NCBI GenBank assembly: GCA_034687125.1
Contig: JAQGBZ010000472.1
Span: forward strand, 1 to 43,992
Source: Neelides folsomi
Taxonomy: Eukaryota; Arthropoda; Collembola; Neelipleona; Neelidae
Length of the DNA: 43,992 bases
Reading direction: 5' to 3'
The position numbers were made by a program, and so were the translations under genes. The notes beneath the pieces were generated by a model that did no database searches, was not told where the DNA came from, and saw nothing but the letters and a program-made list of their open reading frames with translations. Shown piece by piece: positions 10,325 to 22,600 of the stretch. How positions within the stretch are numbered: position 1 is the first letter of the stretch; each line of letters begins with the position of its first letter.

Positions 10325-12721
10325 ATGGACAAGAGGGTGATTTTAGGATTGTTTTTCTTAATTGCTTATTCTTCTTGCATTCCTCATTTCCAAACGCATA
10401 GAGATCTTCTTTGGCTCCCAAATGCCAGAGTTCAAGGCGGATACGTCCCTGCTATTTGCACTAAAGGGCCAGAATTAAATGTGGATTTATCAAAAATCAG
10501 ATACTTCTTATACACAAAGTTAGTGAATTTAATTAAATACGAATTATTTTTTTTAAACTGGTCGATTCAAGTTTAAATAACTTTAGCATAAAATGGATCA
10601 AGATATGAACATTTAATTTTTTTTTGATTTACGTATATGTTTTTGATTTGAATTATTTAAACAATTAAAGGCATAATAAAGAAACACCAGAGGAACTTTT
10701 TATCGAAGACGTTGAATCTGTTCGTAAATCGAATTATAGTTCAGCTGGGACGCTAAAAATTCTCACTCATGGATTCACTGGAACGTATCTTACAGATTTT
10801 CCCGTTCTTTTAAGAAGAGGTTCGAACACTCGCTACTATGTATATCATATGTATGTGCAGCGTGGGCCAGAATTAAGCATCTTTTTTAAATCTTTCATGA
10901 CTCGAATAAGATATTTAACACTGGTCCACCCTGTATATTTAATGCCGAATTCCCGTTCCCGTCGACCATATGGGAACGTTACTGGGATAGCTCAAAGCTC
11001 GTGGGAATTTTCCCATCAGCGTTCCCGGGAACGGTTCCTGGAACCATATAAAAACCTTTCAAGTCAATTAATAAACTATTTCTATGAACTTTTATTTAGC
11101 ATTTTTAGAGAATGACGAGGAAAATGCAAATGTCATTACTGTTGATTGGGGTCCATTAGCAGGTAATCAATAATATCAATGATACTCGAATTCTCAAACT
11201 AATAATAACATTAAAGATGGATAGGTTTAGCAAATATATTGTAGATATCGCAGATAGATTAGATTTTATAGGAATCATAAATAAAAAAATTGTATTTACA
11301 TATATCATATATACCTAAGTATATTCAATAATTTATCGATATTGATTCCTAAGTAACTAAGTATAAGTATATTAATCATATATAACATATATAAAAATGA
11401 AGCTGCTCCATGGTACGACACGGCCGTCACAAATTCTCATGTCGTTGCCAGAGAAGTCGCAAAATTCTTAGATTTTCTCATAAGAGAGGAATTTCTGAAG
11501 TTGGAAGATATTCATGTGATTGGGTATTCACTTGGGGGACATCTTTGTGGAAATGTTGGAATGGAATTCAAAACTTTGACTTCCAACACGTTGCCTCGAA
11601 TTACATGTAATTTATGTATATGAATTTAACGTTTTGATTGAAAAATAATTTTTTATGAAATTTCTATTAAAATTATTTATATAAAAACTATCTATGTTTT
11701 ATTGTTTTATCACTATTTTTTGAGTCATTCGTTATTTGTTATTTTAAAAAATATTTTTTTTATTTTACAATTTAGCTCTCGATCCAGCATACGCACTTAT
11801 GGGTATGTAGAGTAAATGTTTTTCCTTATAAAACAAGATGTTTAATTTCTTGCTATAATGCTTAAAATGCTTGTAGGTGATGGCGCTGAATTTGGAAATG
11901 ATCAATTTAGAGTTGATCCCACTGATGCTGACTTTGTTGGTAGGTCAAAAGTTACAATTGTTGATGTTAGGTTCTGCATTATTTTAATTATACTCAAATC
12001 GAAAAGTGTAAAATAATACATTCGTATGTTATTTACTGAATATTTATTGGAACATATTTATTATGATAAATTTCAATTTTTAATCTTTATAGATGTTCTT
12101 CATACTGCCGTTGGAACACTTGCCGAACAAGGACTTGGTTATCCCCATCCATGTGGACATGTTGATTTTTATCCAAATGAAGGCAACTGAAACGAACTTT
12201 CCATTTCAATCAATTTCTTAAACTTCTATTATTATGGGCTTTTTAATTTTATTTATTAATGAATTACTGTTAAAACGTTTATTACAGGGAGAAAACAACC
12301 TGGTTGTGCGGGTTTGCCTGACATTGTTGGTTAGAAAAAATAAAAATATGTTTATATAATATTAAACATTTAATTCTTTAACGCATATATATATATATAT
12401 ATATATATAAAGTTAATATTCCATTTAAACGACTTTTGCTTCAAGGTGGTTGCAGTCACAGTCGAGCTCATTCTTTCTTCGAGGAATCGATAACTTCGAG
12501 AGATAAACCTTTCGTTTCTTATCTCTGTAAGGATTGGGAGGAATTCACACATGGGAGATGTCTTCAGGAGATCAAAGCCAACATGGGAAATTTTGTCTCC
12601 AAAGAGTAATTTACCTTTTCCTTGTTCAGATTAAATATTTAACTTTTTTTTACCTTTTAGCTCTGTCCAGGGAGTTTACTATTTATACACCCATGCTCAG
12701 CCCCCTTTTGCATATGGATAA
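10325..12721 (+). CDS. Secreted lipase of the pancreatic-lipase family
   Basis: Ten exons: 10325-10518, 10671-10819, 11109-11162, 11403-11606, 11776-11802, 11877-11939, 12093-12182, 12288-12329, 12446-12605, 12661-12721 (347 aa). Seven of the nine junctions are phase 1. I start at the ATG opening MDKRVILGLFFLIAYSSC, a signal peptide; an in-frame ATG at 10238 would hide it. Alpha/beta-hydrolase triad: Ser175 in GYSLG, Asp203 in LDPA, His279 in CSHSRAHSFFEESI. The oxyanion region ILTHGFTG and VITVDWGPL are typical, and the protein ends YYLYTHAQPPFAYG. No C-terminal PLAT domain is present, as usual for insect neutral lipases and yolk-protein relatives. Likely a secreted triacylglycerol or phospholipid hydrolase. 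Intron 7 (12183-12287) has a GC donor. AATAAA is at 12797. Confidence 0.93.
10853..10939. mobile_element. Small inverted-repeat element (MITE-like) in lipase intron 2
   Basis: About 29-base arms at 10855-10883 and 10908-10937 are imperfect inverted repeats: left begins TGCAGCGTGGGCCAG, the reverse complement of the right begins TACAGGGTGGACCAG. TA dinucleotides flank it. The ends resemble those of the 84-bp element at 26836-26919, so both may belong to one TA-target MITE family. Confidence 0.55.
10941..11048. repeat. Cluster of GTTCCC/GGGAAC palindromes in lipase intron 2
   Basis: A GC-richer island in an AT-rich intron. It holds CGTTCCC (10954) with its complement GGGAACG (10972), the 14-base perfect palindrome CGTTCCCGGGAACG (11020-11033) and GGTTCCTGGAACC (11033-11045). 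Foldback DNA or clustered factor sites are both possible. Confidence 0.6.
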
Positions 12722-13689
12722 TTCAGCACACATTGACCACCTCAAGACCTCAACAATTATCAATTACGTGTATCAGGCAAAATAATTAATAGACAAAATA
12801 AATTATAAACATATTTTCTTTATTGGATGATTTAAAATAATATATTATGTATACGAAATAAAAGAATTTATTAATTGAAATGAATTCCTTTATTCTATTT
12901 ATTATACTACTATTCTAAATGTACTCTAAGATAATAAAATACATAAATTTATCTTCATCTCAAAGCAAATTAGCTCTGTATACTCTAGCTGTGTGTTTCG
13001 TTTATTCATTGCCAAATAAAAAATGAAACTCCCATATTACCCTTGACCAATGAACGTTTATTATTTTTGGTGAATCTTTCAAATTTTAATTATATATTAA
13101 AGAATATTATTCTTCCAATTATAACAATTATAACAAACAAGTGCTCGCTAGTATATAGATATTTTACATATACTACTATACTACTATATACTACATATAT
13201 TTTTGGTAATCTAATTTGATAAAATTTTGATTTTCTTAAATAATCATTATCATTATTAATCCTGCTTTTAATTAGCCTTTTTGCTAAATATTTCAGTTAG
13301 TTAACAATAATAATGAATCATCAGTACTAATTATCACTATCACTAATAATTAAACAAAAGTTGTAAGGTTAGGTATACTTATATATGAGAATATACGGTT
13401 ACTAGTTCCTGATATTATTCTAAATTATGATTTTTGTAAGTTGGGCAAACACATATAAGAATATTGTAAATTGTAAATATTTTTAAGTTCATTGACATCG
13501 ACATCATTAATCATGGAGATATCTTTGACTTAATAGGATTCGTTCCTAATTATATTTTAACAACATGAAATGATTTCCTTTATAAACCCCTGGATTTCTA
13601 TAAATGCAAAAACAATTGTTGAAATCTGTAAAGATATTTTATTTAAGCCTCAATTTAAATCTGTTGAAAAATCTCCAAAACATAAAAAC
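12722..13689. other. Intergenic, with promoter of the small peptide gene
   Basis: AT-rich DNA with no gene. It holds the lipase 3' UTR signal (AATAAA, 12797-12802) at one end and two TATA-like boxes (13581-13586 and 13599-13605) at the other. Confidence 0.5.
13581..13605 (+). promoter_or_regulatory. Possible TATA boxes of the small secreted-peptide gene
   Basis: TATAAA at 13581 and TATAAAT at 13599 lie 109 and 91 bases before the peptide ATG, giving a plausible leader of 50-80 bases. They are separated by a short GC-richer stretch (CCCCTGG). Confidence 0.4.
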
Positions 13690-14006
13690 ATGAACCAAGT
13701 TCAATTTATAAAGGTAAATTGAATAACATTCTCATTATTGTATTTTTAAAATGTCTAAAATAATAATAAATTATTCAATTTAATATCAAGCTTCTTGCCA
13801 TGTTTATATTTTTCACCATGGCCCTGGCTATGCCAAGGGATGAATTGAAGAACGACGAAATGTCAAAAGAAAAGATTTTGACAATTTATCAATTGGACGT
13901 CGGGGATTCACGTTGGGGCGGATGTGGACATCGTGGACGTCCGTGTTATCTTGTCAGAATTAAAGATCCAAACAATGGAGATCGATACATTCTCACTGAT
14001 GAATAA
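13690..14006 (+). CDS. Small secreted peptide with one Cys pair, unknown family
   Basis: Two exons, 13690-13713 and 13791-14006 (79 aa; phase 0). Exon 1 supplies MNQVQFIK; exon 2 opens with the hydrophobic core LLAMFIFFTMALA, so together they make a classical signal peptide cleaved near residue 21. The mature part (about 58 aa) has an acidic/Lys-rich start and then a compact motif WGGCGHRGRPCYLVRIK with the only two cysteines, which could form one disulfide loop. The tail is hydrophilic (DPNNGDRYILTDE). I do not recognise the family. Secreted regulatory peptide, defence peptide or enzyme inhibitor would all fit; none is shown. A TATA-like box precedes it at a suitable distance. Confidence 0.7.
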
Positions 14007-14146
14007 ACTTTAAATTCATTTCAGTCTCCATTAAGATTATTAAAATATAATAAATTTTTCAAAAGTTAGCAATTATTAATTTATGTGTTATTGATATTGT
14101 AATAATGATTAAATTATAGAATTTATTCTAAAATTATATTGTAAAG

Positions 14147-16152
14147 TTAATTGAATAAATTTATAATTGCTGATTTTTTTATTTTCGATATTCTCAACAC
14201 AATTAAAATTTCAATCAACAAGAAAATAAGTGAAGATAATATAGAGGCGAAAAGTAAAATGAAACTTGAAATTATTTCTTTCAGCCCAATGGGCGTTGGA
14301 GGTTTTCTATAAGAATTACAAGCATTGTTTGTGGTTGAAATCCATCTTTTATATTGCAAGTTTAAAATTCCTCTTTCGTCCATTTTTAAAAGGCTTTAAA
14401 ACACAATTACATTATTTAGTACGGTATAATGTTCATTGAAAAATGCAATTTAGTTAATTGTAATTAATTGTAATAATAGTTAAACCAAACTTGAAATCTT
14501 TAAATGCTTACAGAGAATTAATTCTATTTTTAAAAGGCGTCATTTTTCTCATGTACATCACTTGGGGCAGTTTCATATTCCCAATTTGAAACGTTGCCCA
14601 AGAACAAGAAATGGATCCCTGAGATTGTATTATGAAAAATAGACCAGAGTCATCATATGTAATTAAAGCTTGGGACTTCTTCGCAGCTTCATCGATAGAA
14701 ACGACATAGTTATCAAATTTGCTTAATGACATTTCCGCCTTCTTCAATAACATCCAATATTGATTGGAATCTTTTCTTAATGCCTAAACAATCCCCGTTA
14801 TAATTTCTTATCATTTCAAATAAAGACATGTTAAAAATTATGGATATTTTTACTTCAAATGCTTTTTGGATTGAAGAACCATTTCCGTATCCTTTATCGA
14901 TTTGAATGTCATAAGAAGATTTGACAAGTTCTATTAATGTGGTTATTAAATTAACAGGAACCGATAAAATAGAAACTACAGCTGCTGAATACAATGAATA
15001 CAAAATAAAGTAAAATATAGCAACTGTTAAAATTGAGCAGCGAAGGCTGAATTTGACATTCAAAATATCGCCTTTAAAATATTTAATTTATATTAAATAT
15101 ATTAATTATGATTTTATTTGTTATCTATAGCATATTAGTATAGTATTTATTAATACCATATCGTATAAACTGTATAAAGTAATAAATAAGATATACTTGT
15201 ATGTACATTATCTTTATTATTGAAAAAATATCTATACCTTTTTGTACCATGTATTCAAAAATATAAAATCCGATATCGTATAAGGAGTATTTTGGTAACC
15301 TTTCGTATTCGCATTCATATAAATTATTATTTATATAATTTAAAATACATACAATGATCATGGATGATGTTACCATGAGGAACAAACAACCCCATATGAA
15401 AGGAGTAAACGCACCAAATAAAATTTCTCTCATTGAATTTTCAAATATTGAATTTAAGAACACATTTATTCTTTATTTGAAAAAATAAAATCCATCATAT
15501 TAATTATTTAATGAAAACGTTCGATTAACAAGTAGACGTACTCGACTAGGTAAGATATGCTTTAATACTTTTGTATGTATTATATAATATTATATGTAGA
15601 AGGTAGGTGTGTTAGACTTTTAAGTGTATAGTTAATGTTAATGCAACATAATTGGGATTATTTTATTTTACTTTGAAGAGCGAATGATATAAGATTGATC
15701 TACTTTTAGAACTCTGTCTTCTCTTAGGCTATGGGAACCGATATACAGATCAATATTGTGTGGTGTCGAATTTACAAAATTTCCATCCCCATATTCGCGA
15801 ACAAATTTATACCTATGTAATTATAATATAAAGATTTTTAAATATTAAATTGGGAATTCCGAGTGAGGATTTGATTGTTAATGGGTATTTAATATTTCGA
15901 TAATATGCATACGTTAAATTATAGTATTTAACAATTTCAATGAATACATTAGCAGCAAACCCGCCGACAAATGAATAATTTTTACATTCTTCATGCATTT
16001 TGCAAAGAGAAGAGAAATTCATTTCAAAATCATAAGGATATTGATTTTCATACTTAAAATATTTTAATTAATTAGACAAAATTAGATATTTTAATAAAAA
16101 TTTCGTTTTTTTAACTCACAATAGTCGTCACAATTATTGTTTGATTAGCCAT
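14147..16152 (-). CDS. Ionotropic receptor (IR, variant iGluR chemoreceptor)
   Basis: Seven exons on the minus strand: 16152-16120, 16052-15913, 15812-15672, 15470-15238, 15071-14854, 14783-14512, 14393-14147 (416 aa; phases 0,2,2,1,0,2). The order matches IRs. S1 half-domain with SHSLREDRVLKVDQSY, where the Arg sits in the iGluR ligand-contact position. TM1 (FIWGCLFLMVTSS region), a pore loop ending FEYMVQKGD, TM2 ending SLYSAAVVSIL in place of SYTANLAAFL. S2 lobe, then TM3 (about 380-405). As in most divergent IRs there is no amino-terminal domain; the protein begins directly at the first S1 strand. Intron 15912-15813 keeps an open frame for most of its length but contains a stop, and splicing restores TYKFVREYG. 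Likely a ligand-gated cation channel subunit of sensory neurons; ligand unknown. Confidence 0.85.
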
Positions 16153-17446
16153 GTACTTAATAATTCTTCATATTTATATTATAGGAATGTCAATACTTTT
16201 AATAATGAAAATTGAAAAGTTAACGACTTTAATGTTACAATAATACTTATTTGAAGTAATTTGAATTAAATGTAAATTATTTATTTTTAAATGATTTCAA
16301 AATGATTTTATAAGTGTATGCATATGGGAATTAGCAATCTAAAGGGAGGAGATTCGGGAAAGAATTTTATTTTGAGCGTTTCTAAAGGTTTTCAAAAATG
16401 AATCATTACATTAATTTATTGTTATCAAGTTATAAATGCTCTCATGACAAATAATTGGGCAAATTGAGTAAAATATAATAAAATGTGAATACATTTTTCA
16501 TCAAATGTATTTAAAAATATTCAGTGTCATTTGATAAGAGTTTAAGCAAATGCAATAAAACTTAATCTTTAAGCCCTATTTATTATTTGAATTAGAATTG
16601 GTAATATAAAAATTCCAAATTGGTATACTTCACTTATAACTTTTGAATCAAAATGACTAATAAATTGGAAAATTATTGGAACCTTTAAAAATCTGAATCT
16701 TCTCCCTTTAGATTTCTTAATCCCATATTATCAAACAATTGGTAGTAAAATGTAAATTCACAATGACAGATATAATTTCATCAGTATACTATACATAGTC
16801 TGCAGAATTAGTATACAATGTTTCCACTTAATAAGTAAACATATGGATATTGAAAATGATATGGAAATCCATAGAAATTTTTGTTATTTTTCGCATAGTT
16901 TGATGTATTGTATTGTAAATGGATGCTGTCAGCTATCAATCTTATAAACTCCTAATTATTATAATTTTGTTAAATAACTGATGATTTAATTCTATATGTT
17001 ATTATTAAAGTTCTTTTATTTAGAATCCGCAACCCCTTTATATACCCAGGTGGATCTATCTAATTGTAAGCCAATTTTTTTCATTTACCTAATTTATTCA
17101 CATTTTCATTTTTATTTTACTTTTGCTATATATGAATCTTGGTTGGTTAGAATTTCTAATGTCAAAGATCAATATGTAAGATCGGCTAGAGGCTAGACAT
17201 ATTAGCTATCAAATATTCTTAACATACTAAAGAATGCCCTCCCACATTGAACCAAAAATCAAATTATTAATCATTGTTTATTGTTTTTAACAAATTGAGC
17301 TTTATACTTGCTTGTTATTACATGTTTACTTATTATTCGTAAAATTAGTTTTTAATACTTAACCAAAATCGAATCTCAATTCTTAATTAAGAACAAAATT
17401 GAAACAATATTACCTACAGAAATCATAAACACCAATTATATTTTAA
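16153..17446. other. Intergenic, no gene supported
   Basis: AT-rich DNA upstream of the ionotropic receptor and downstream of the methyltransferase. The longest frame (near 17025) contains a short protease-C-terminus-like string (TPLYTQVDLSN) but no supporting exon structure. Confidence 0.5.
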
Positions 17447-18566
17447 TCACTTCCGAAATACCATCATTGTATCTTTAAACCAAGCCCAAAAAGCTGCTTT
17501 CCTTAATTGGTCCGAACTTACTTTGTCGTATGTATATTTCATCCCTTTCATTTTCTCAATAATGTAACTATTATTTCTATTGTTGACATGTCCACTTCCA
17601 CCTTGGCCAATCACGGCCCAACTCAACACAACGCCTTTTTTATTTAATCTATTGATATTGTTTAGATACATCGATTCGTATTTGGCTGGCAAATGTTCGC
17701 CAACTTCAAGAGAAAGAACCCAATCAAATGGAAGGAAATGGATTTCTTTGGTGAAATCCAAAACGGCACAAGTTCCATTTGAAATATCTTGAGAATCCGG
17801 ATTACCATCGTAACACCGACTTTGAAGATCTCGAGAACAAAAGTATTTTGTATAAAGACCCATTCCTCCACCGAGGTCAATGATTTCGATGGCTCGTTCC
17901 AATTTAAAGAATTTGTAAAGTCCTTGGGCAAGCGCCACATCGAATAAATGTTTATTCACCGAACCCTTTCCTGACCAAAATCCTCTTTCGGGATTTATTA
18001 TAAAATCTATTGAATAAATCAGAATATGTTTAAAAGTTTGATTGTTTAAATTTATAATTACACCTGATACTGATGTAGTAAAATTCTTTAAATATTATAA
18101 TTATAAGACTTACCTTTCCCGGCTGTTTCTGACTTGGGCGTTTCTAACTTTTTAACGTTTAATTTCTCATTTATTTTTTGAGCTTTTTCAACAAGATTGT
18201 TTAGAGTTTCAAACCAATTTACCAAACTCCCATCTTTTAAAATTTTATTTTTTATCTTAATTTGCATTTTGTTTGGATCTTTTTGCGGTTTGTCAACATT
18301 TCTAATATAGAAAATAGAATTCATGATTATTTAACAAAACATTAAAAATTAAAAATATTTTAAAATGTATAATTTATAAATACATATATTCAATTATTAT
18401 ATATTAAAATACTTTTACTAGCGTACAGATTTATTATGACTTTATTTAATAACTCTCGAGTTTGCTCTGCAATATACAAATCACAAATCCATAATCCTAA
18501 AATAGTTACAGACGTCAGAGTAAATAAATAATAAATAATCAAAGAAAATGACCACTTTTTTGGCAT
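17447..18566 (-). CDS. Membrane-anchored SAM-dependent methyltransferase-like protein
   Basis: Three exons on the minus strand: 18566-18427, 18301-18114, 18006-17447 (295 aa; phases 2,1). The start is the first ATG before a single hydrophobic helix (LIIYYLFTLTSVTILGLWI), giving a type II signal-anchor. A coiled-coil-like basic stem follows (about 50-110), then the class I methyltransferase fold: motif I IIDLGGGMGLYTKY, an acidic strand end CYDGNP, FDWVLSLEVGEH as motif IV, and GVVLSWAVIGQGGSGHVN downstream. The catalytic-looking residues are present and the C terminus is complete (RKAAFWAWFKDTMMVF). This stem-plus-lumenal-domain layout resembles Golgi enzymes. Substrate unknown. The exon 1 donor (GTACGC) is the least certain junction; GTAAAA six bases downstream would break the frame. 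Confidence 0.75.
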
Positions 18567-19638
18567 TATTGTTTGGTGTGTATTAATAAATTGGATATAC
18601 AATTAAATAAACTAACTAAAACAATGAATTAAAAAATATATTAATAACATTAAAGAAAAAATTATTACATAAGAGTGCTAACAATAAGTTTTTCATGAAT
18701 TTATAAAATACGTTGTAAATTGTTGATTTAAAATCAATAAATTATATTCAAGGCTTAATGTGAAAGCAAGTTCTATTTATCTAAACTATGTGGTAAAATA
18801 AAATTGCTCAAACGCTGTTTGAACAAATTGACAGTTATGCTTTTTACATACATATAACTAAGTACGTAGTCAATTTTCAATAATTTAGAGAGTAGATAGC
18901 AACTAGTCAACAAAAATATTCACTATTTATCATTGATAAATCTAAATTATCTAACCTCTTTACTATTGAGTAATTTAATAGATTGGGACAAATTAATTAT
19001 TGAAATTAAATAAAATGGTAACGGATTTTATGAAAATTTGAAATATGTTAGTGAGGACTTAGAGATGATATCTAATAAGTAGTTACTAATGAACTAAAAA
19101 TACATTATTTCTTTTGACGGATATCTCATAAATGTTGATAAATGAATGATGAATCAAATGATGATTTAATTGAGCATAAAAAATAACAAGATAATATCTC
19201 TAAAAGAAACAAAAACTCTTTACTCTAATAAAATTACAATAACAGTTATGAACTTAAAATTTTTCACACAAAATGATACGTCGAATTAATTTTAGATTTT
19301 TTCAAAATAAAACAGAAACAAATAACATAAAATCATATATAATAATAAATATCTCAAACTTTTGAAAGTACCTGTAGTTGTCAGAAGAAAATAAAATTAG
19401 TAGTTGTTCCTGGTGTACTCGTATTACAAAATACGATGCAACTCACTTAGGACAGTATTGACCCATTAAATTAAAAGTAGTAGTTATACAAGAAATTGTT
19501 CAAATTAAAATTAATAGAAATGACAATGAGTAATGATAATTAATTTAGGAAACCATATTAAATATTTTGATTAAACAAATTCTAAATTGATAGATTTTAC
19601 AATTAATTGATTGGGGAGTTTTGTGTGTCGGTGATTTT
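18567..19638. other. Intergenic, no gene seen
   Basis: AT-rich DNA with no frame of interest. It lies between the promoter side of the methyltransferase and the 3' end of the F-box gene, both on the minus strand. Confidence 0.5.
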
Positions 19639-22600
19639 TCAATCAGTTTCCTCTGGTTTAAAATGGACGCAGCATGGGCAATGAACATAGTGGCGTCTCC
19701 AAGTGTAAATCATCTTGTCAGACTCGGCTTCTTCAGTCAACTTTAAAATAAAATAATATTAAAATATATTATAAAATGAATAAGATAAAACAATAAGCAA
19801 AAATCTATATTACAAGGAATATACTCAACCTTAATAAAATTAGTTTTAGAAATGAATCAGTTAATAAAAATATTAAAGCAAAACCTGATAAACGGTGGAT
19901 TTGTTGACAGTTTTCAAATACGCTGGAGTTATTTTCTTCACTTGAACTCCTCTGATTGGATAAACTGAAATCTTGATTTCTCTCAGACTCCTGATGTAAT
20001 CAAAAATGATTTCAATTGCTCCCTTCGCCTTTTGAACAGAATCAATTTGGTGTCTAAGCTCATTTTCAAACTCCTTTCCAGTGTAAGATCCAATGTCAAA
20101 TTCCACATGAAGCATTTCAATTTCTGAAATATATTTAAATTTTAACATAAAAGTAAAGTGAAAATTAAAATTGTATAAATGCCATTACATAACATTATCT
20201 ATCCACTAGATTTAATAATAATAAATATTATTAATATGTTAAAATTAACTTTGTTAGTTTAATTAGAAATTGGTAAAATTATTTACGCCATTTTGGGAGA
20301 TTCCGTTGAGCAACAGGCTTCAAAATGCTTTTCCCCCATCTTGGATATACTGGGTATTTCGGGGTGAAAAAATCTAGCCATTTCATGCCCAAGAGTTTGC
20401 CAGAATTTCTCAAAACAATGTTGAGATTGCGAATTCCACTATAAGTCCAAAGGGCAGTTTGAAGGGACCGTTTCCCAACATTACTGGAAAAATAAGCATT
20501 TCGACAATGAGCAAATGCAACGGCCAATTTTGTGAGCTGAAAAAACTCGTCTTTGAATTTAGGAACCGTAAAGGAATCGTCTAAGCCATAGTTGCCAATG
20601 ACGTTACCAATTCCAATCGGTTTCAATAAAAATGATTTTAAATTCAATGTCTTGATGTTGGTCAATGTGAACTCCCCGTTGGTTTTGAAAAGAATTGAAG
20701 TGTCCAAACCCAAGAAGGTCGCAGATCGGTCTTTAACCCAAGAAAATCCATTTTCAAAATAGAGACCAAATTTGAACGTAGTGGTCCAATGCATCGCTCG
20801 ATAAATTAATTCAAGATAGGCAGGAAGACTCTTTTCGAATCCATAGTGCTCCGATTGTTCGATCCGAATTTCCTTCAAGTTTGGATGCGTCACATCCAAT
20901 TGAGAAAAGTAATTGACCAAGTCATCGGGGATCAAACTCCACGTGATGCATTTGAGAACGAGTTTCTTCAAATTGGGAAATCCTTCCAAAGTGAGCGAGT
21001 TTCGAAGATCGAAGAAATTGATGGTCAGAATCTCAACGTTGGGGAAGTTCATTCCAATAGAATTAAAATATTGTCCAATCGGGCCAAAATTTGGAGCTCC
21101 TGAATAATTGTAAGGTCGATGGATATTGTCAATGTAGAGATTGCGAAGAGTTGTGGGGCACGATGTGCGTTGAATAAAGAAGTTCCACATATCATCGTTA
21201 AGCCGTCTAGAACAGAGCAAATAAGCAATTTTGATAAATTAATTTTACAATAGAAAGTTAAAAATGTAGAGTAAGAATTTAATCTTAAATACAATTTAAA
21301 ATTTAGTAAAAATTTAATTTTAAATTAACTTTTATATTTAAATAAATGTTATATGTCTTACGATCTAACGGTCAAATGAGTAATTTTGAGATTCACGAAT
21401 TTTTCATGTTCGTGAAAGTCATTGGCCCAAGTTAGCGGTCCATTAACGGATGTAAATTCCAATTTAGACACCTTTGGGGCAAATTCTTGAAGTTGGCCAA
21501 AGATTAAGTCCAAACGAATCCCTTCCAACATATCTGACTCGTAGTGGATTCGAACAAGTCGAGGCGAAATTGTCATAAGTTCGATTGAAAGCAACCCGAA
21601 TTCTTTTTTGTCTTCTTGTTCAGCCATAAATTGAGGAAGTTTGATCTTTTTGACATAAAGTTGCTCCAAATTCCTCAATGTCTCGTCCGGCAGCCAAATC
21701 CCGAACGGTAATTTCCCTTCGTTGATAGTGAGACACGTCAAATGAGCAAAATTGGCAAATAACAGACGTTGGAATTCGATGGTTTTGATTAAAGTGAATT
21801 TGCTCGTGTTGGTTTTAGAAATTCCGATGTAAAATTCACTTAAGTCTAATCTCCTTGTAAGTGGAGCAAAAACGGGCAGGAAATTTGCCATCTTTTCGCT
21901 TCGAAATGAAAGATTGGTGTCAATATGAAATGAGTCGTGGATTTTGGAGCCGTATTTGTAAGTGCTCGTGTAATTGCCGATGTTTTCATTTGTAAGAAGG
22001 ATGGTTTTCCGGTCTTTGTGATTTCTCAGAACTTGCGTTGCAACTTTGTACCAGGATGAATTGACTTTGCGTAGAGTTTTCAATTCGACTGGATCAAAGA
22101 AACCCAAGATAGCTTCAAGAACCTAAGAAGAAATAAAAATGACATAAATTATAAAATAGAGTTGATTATAAGTTTAATTCATTCATTGCATCGCATCCAA
22201 TATAACATTTACATTTGCGATTTGCTACATAATTTAAATTGAATTTTGTTAATGTTTAAAACAGATCGAAGTTTTTATCTATTACCGTTGGAATGTTCAA
22301 TGGGTTAATGCCAGTCCAAACTTTTTTAATTTCAACTGGCCCTTTAAGGATTTGAAAATCAGCAGAAATTGAAAACCTCGCCCTTTTCTCCGAAGACCTA
22401 AAGAATTTTACCAAGTTAATGTGATATTCATTTAAAATGTAATTGGTGATATTCTTTGACAATTAATTAAAATCAAGGGTTAATTAAACAATTACTTTGA
22501 ACTATTCGTAATGGAAGAATCGTCCGTTTGAATTCCCACAGAATTTGTGGAAACAATCGAGGTAGAAGATTTCCCTCTTCCCCTTCCCCGCCCCCTGCCT

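Noticed and set aside
14713..14853. Continuation of ionotropic-receptor exon 5 past residue 244
   Set aside because: A GTAAAA donor and TTGTTTAG acceptor in matching phase replace it with a better receptor-like sequence.
16996..17196. Frame with TPLYTQVDLSN resembling a trypsin C terminus
   Set aside because: One short similarity, no catalytic exons nearby and no proper end; too weak to call a relic.
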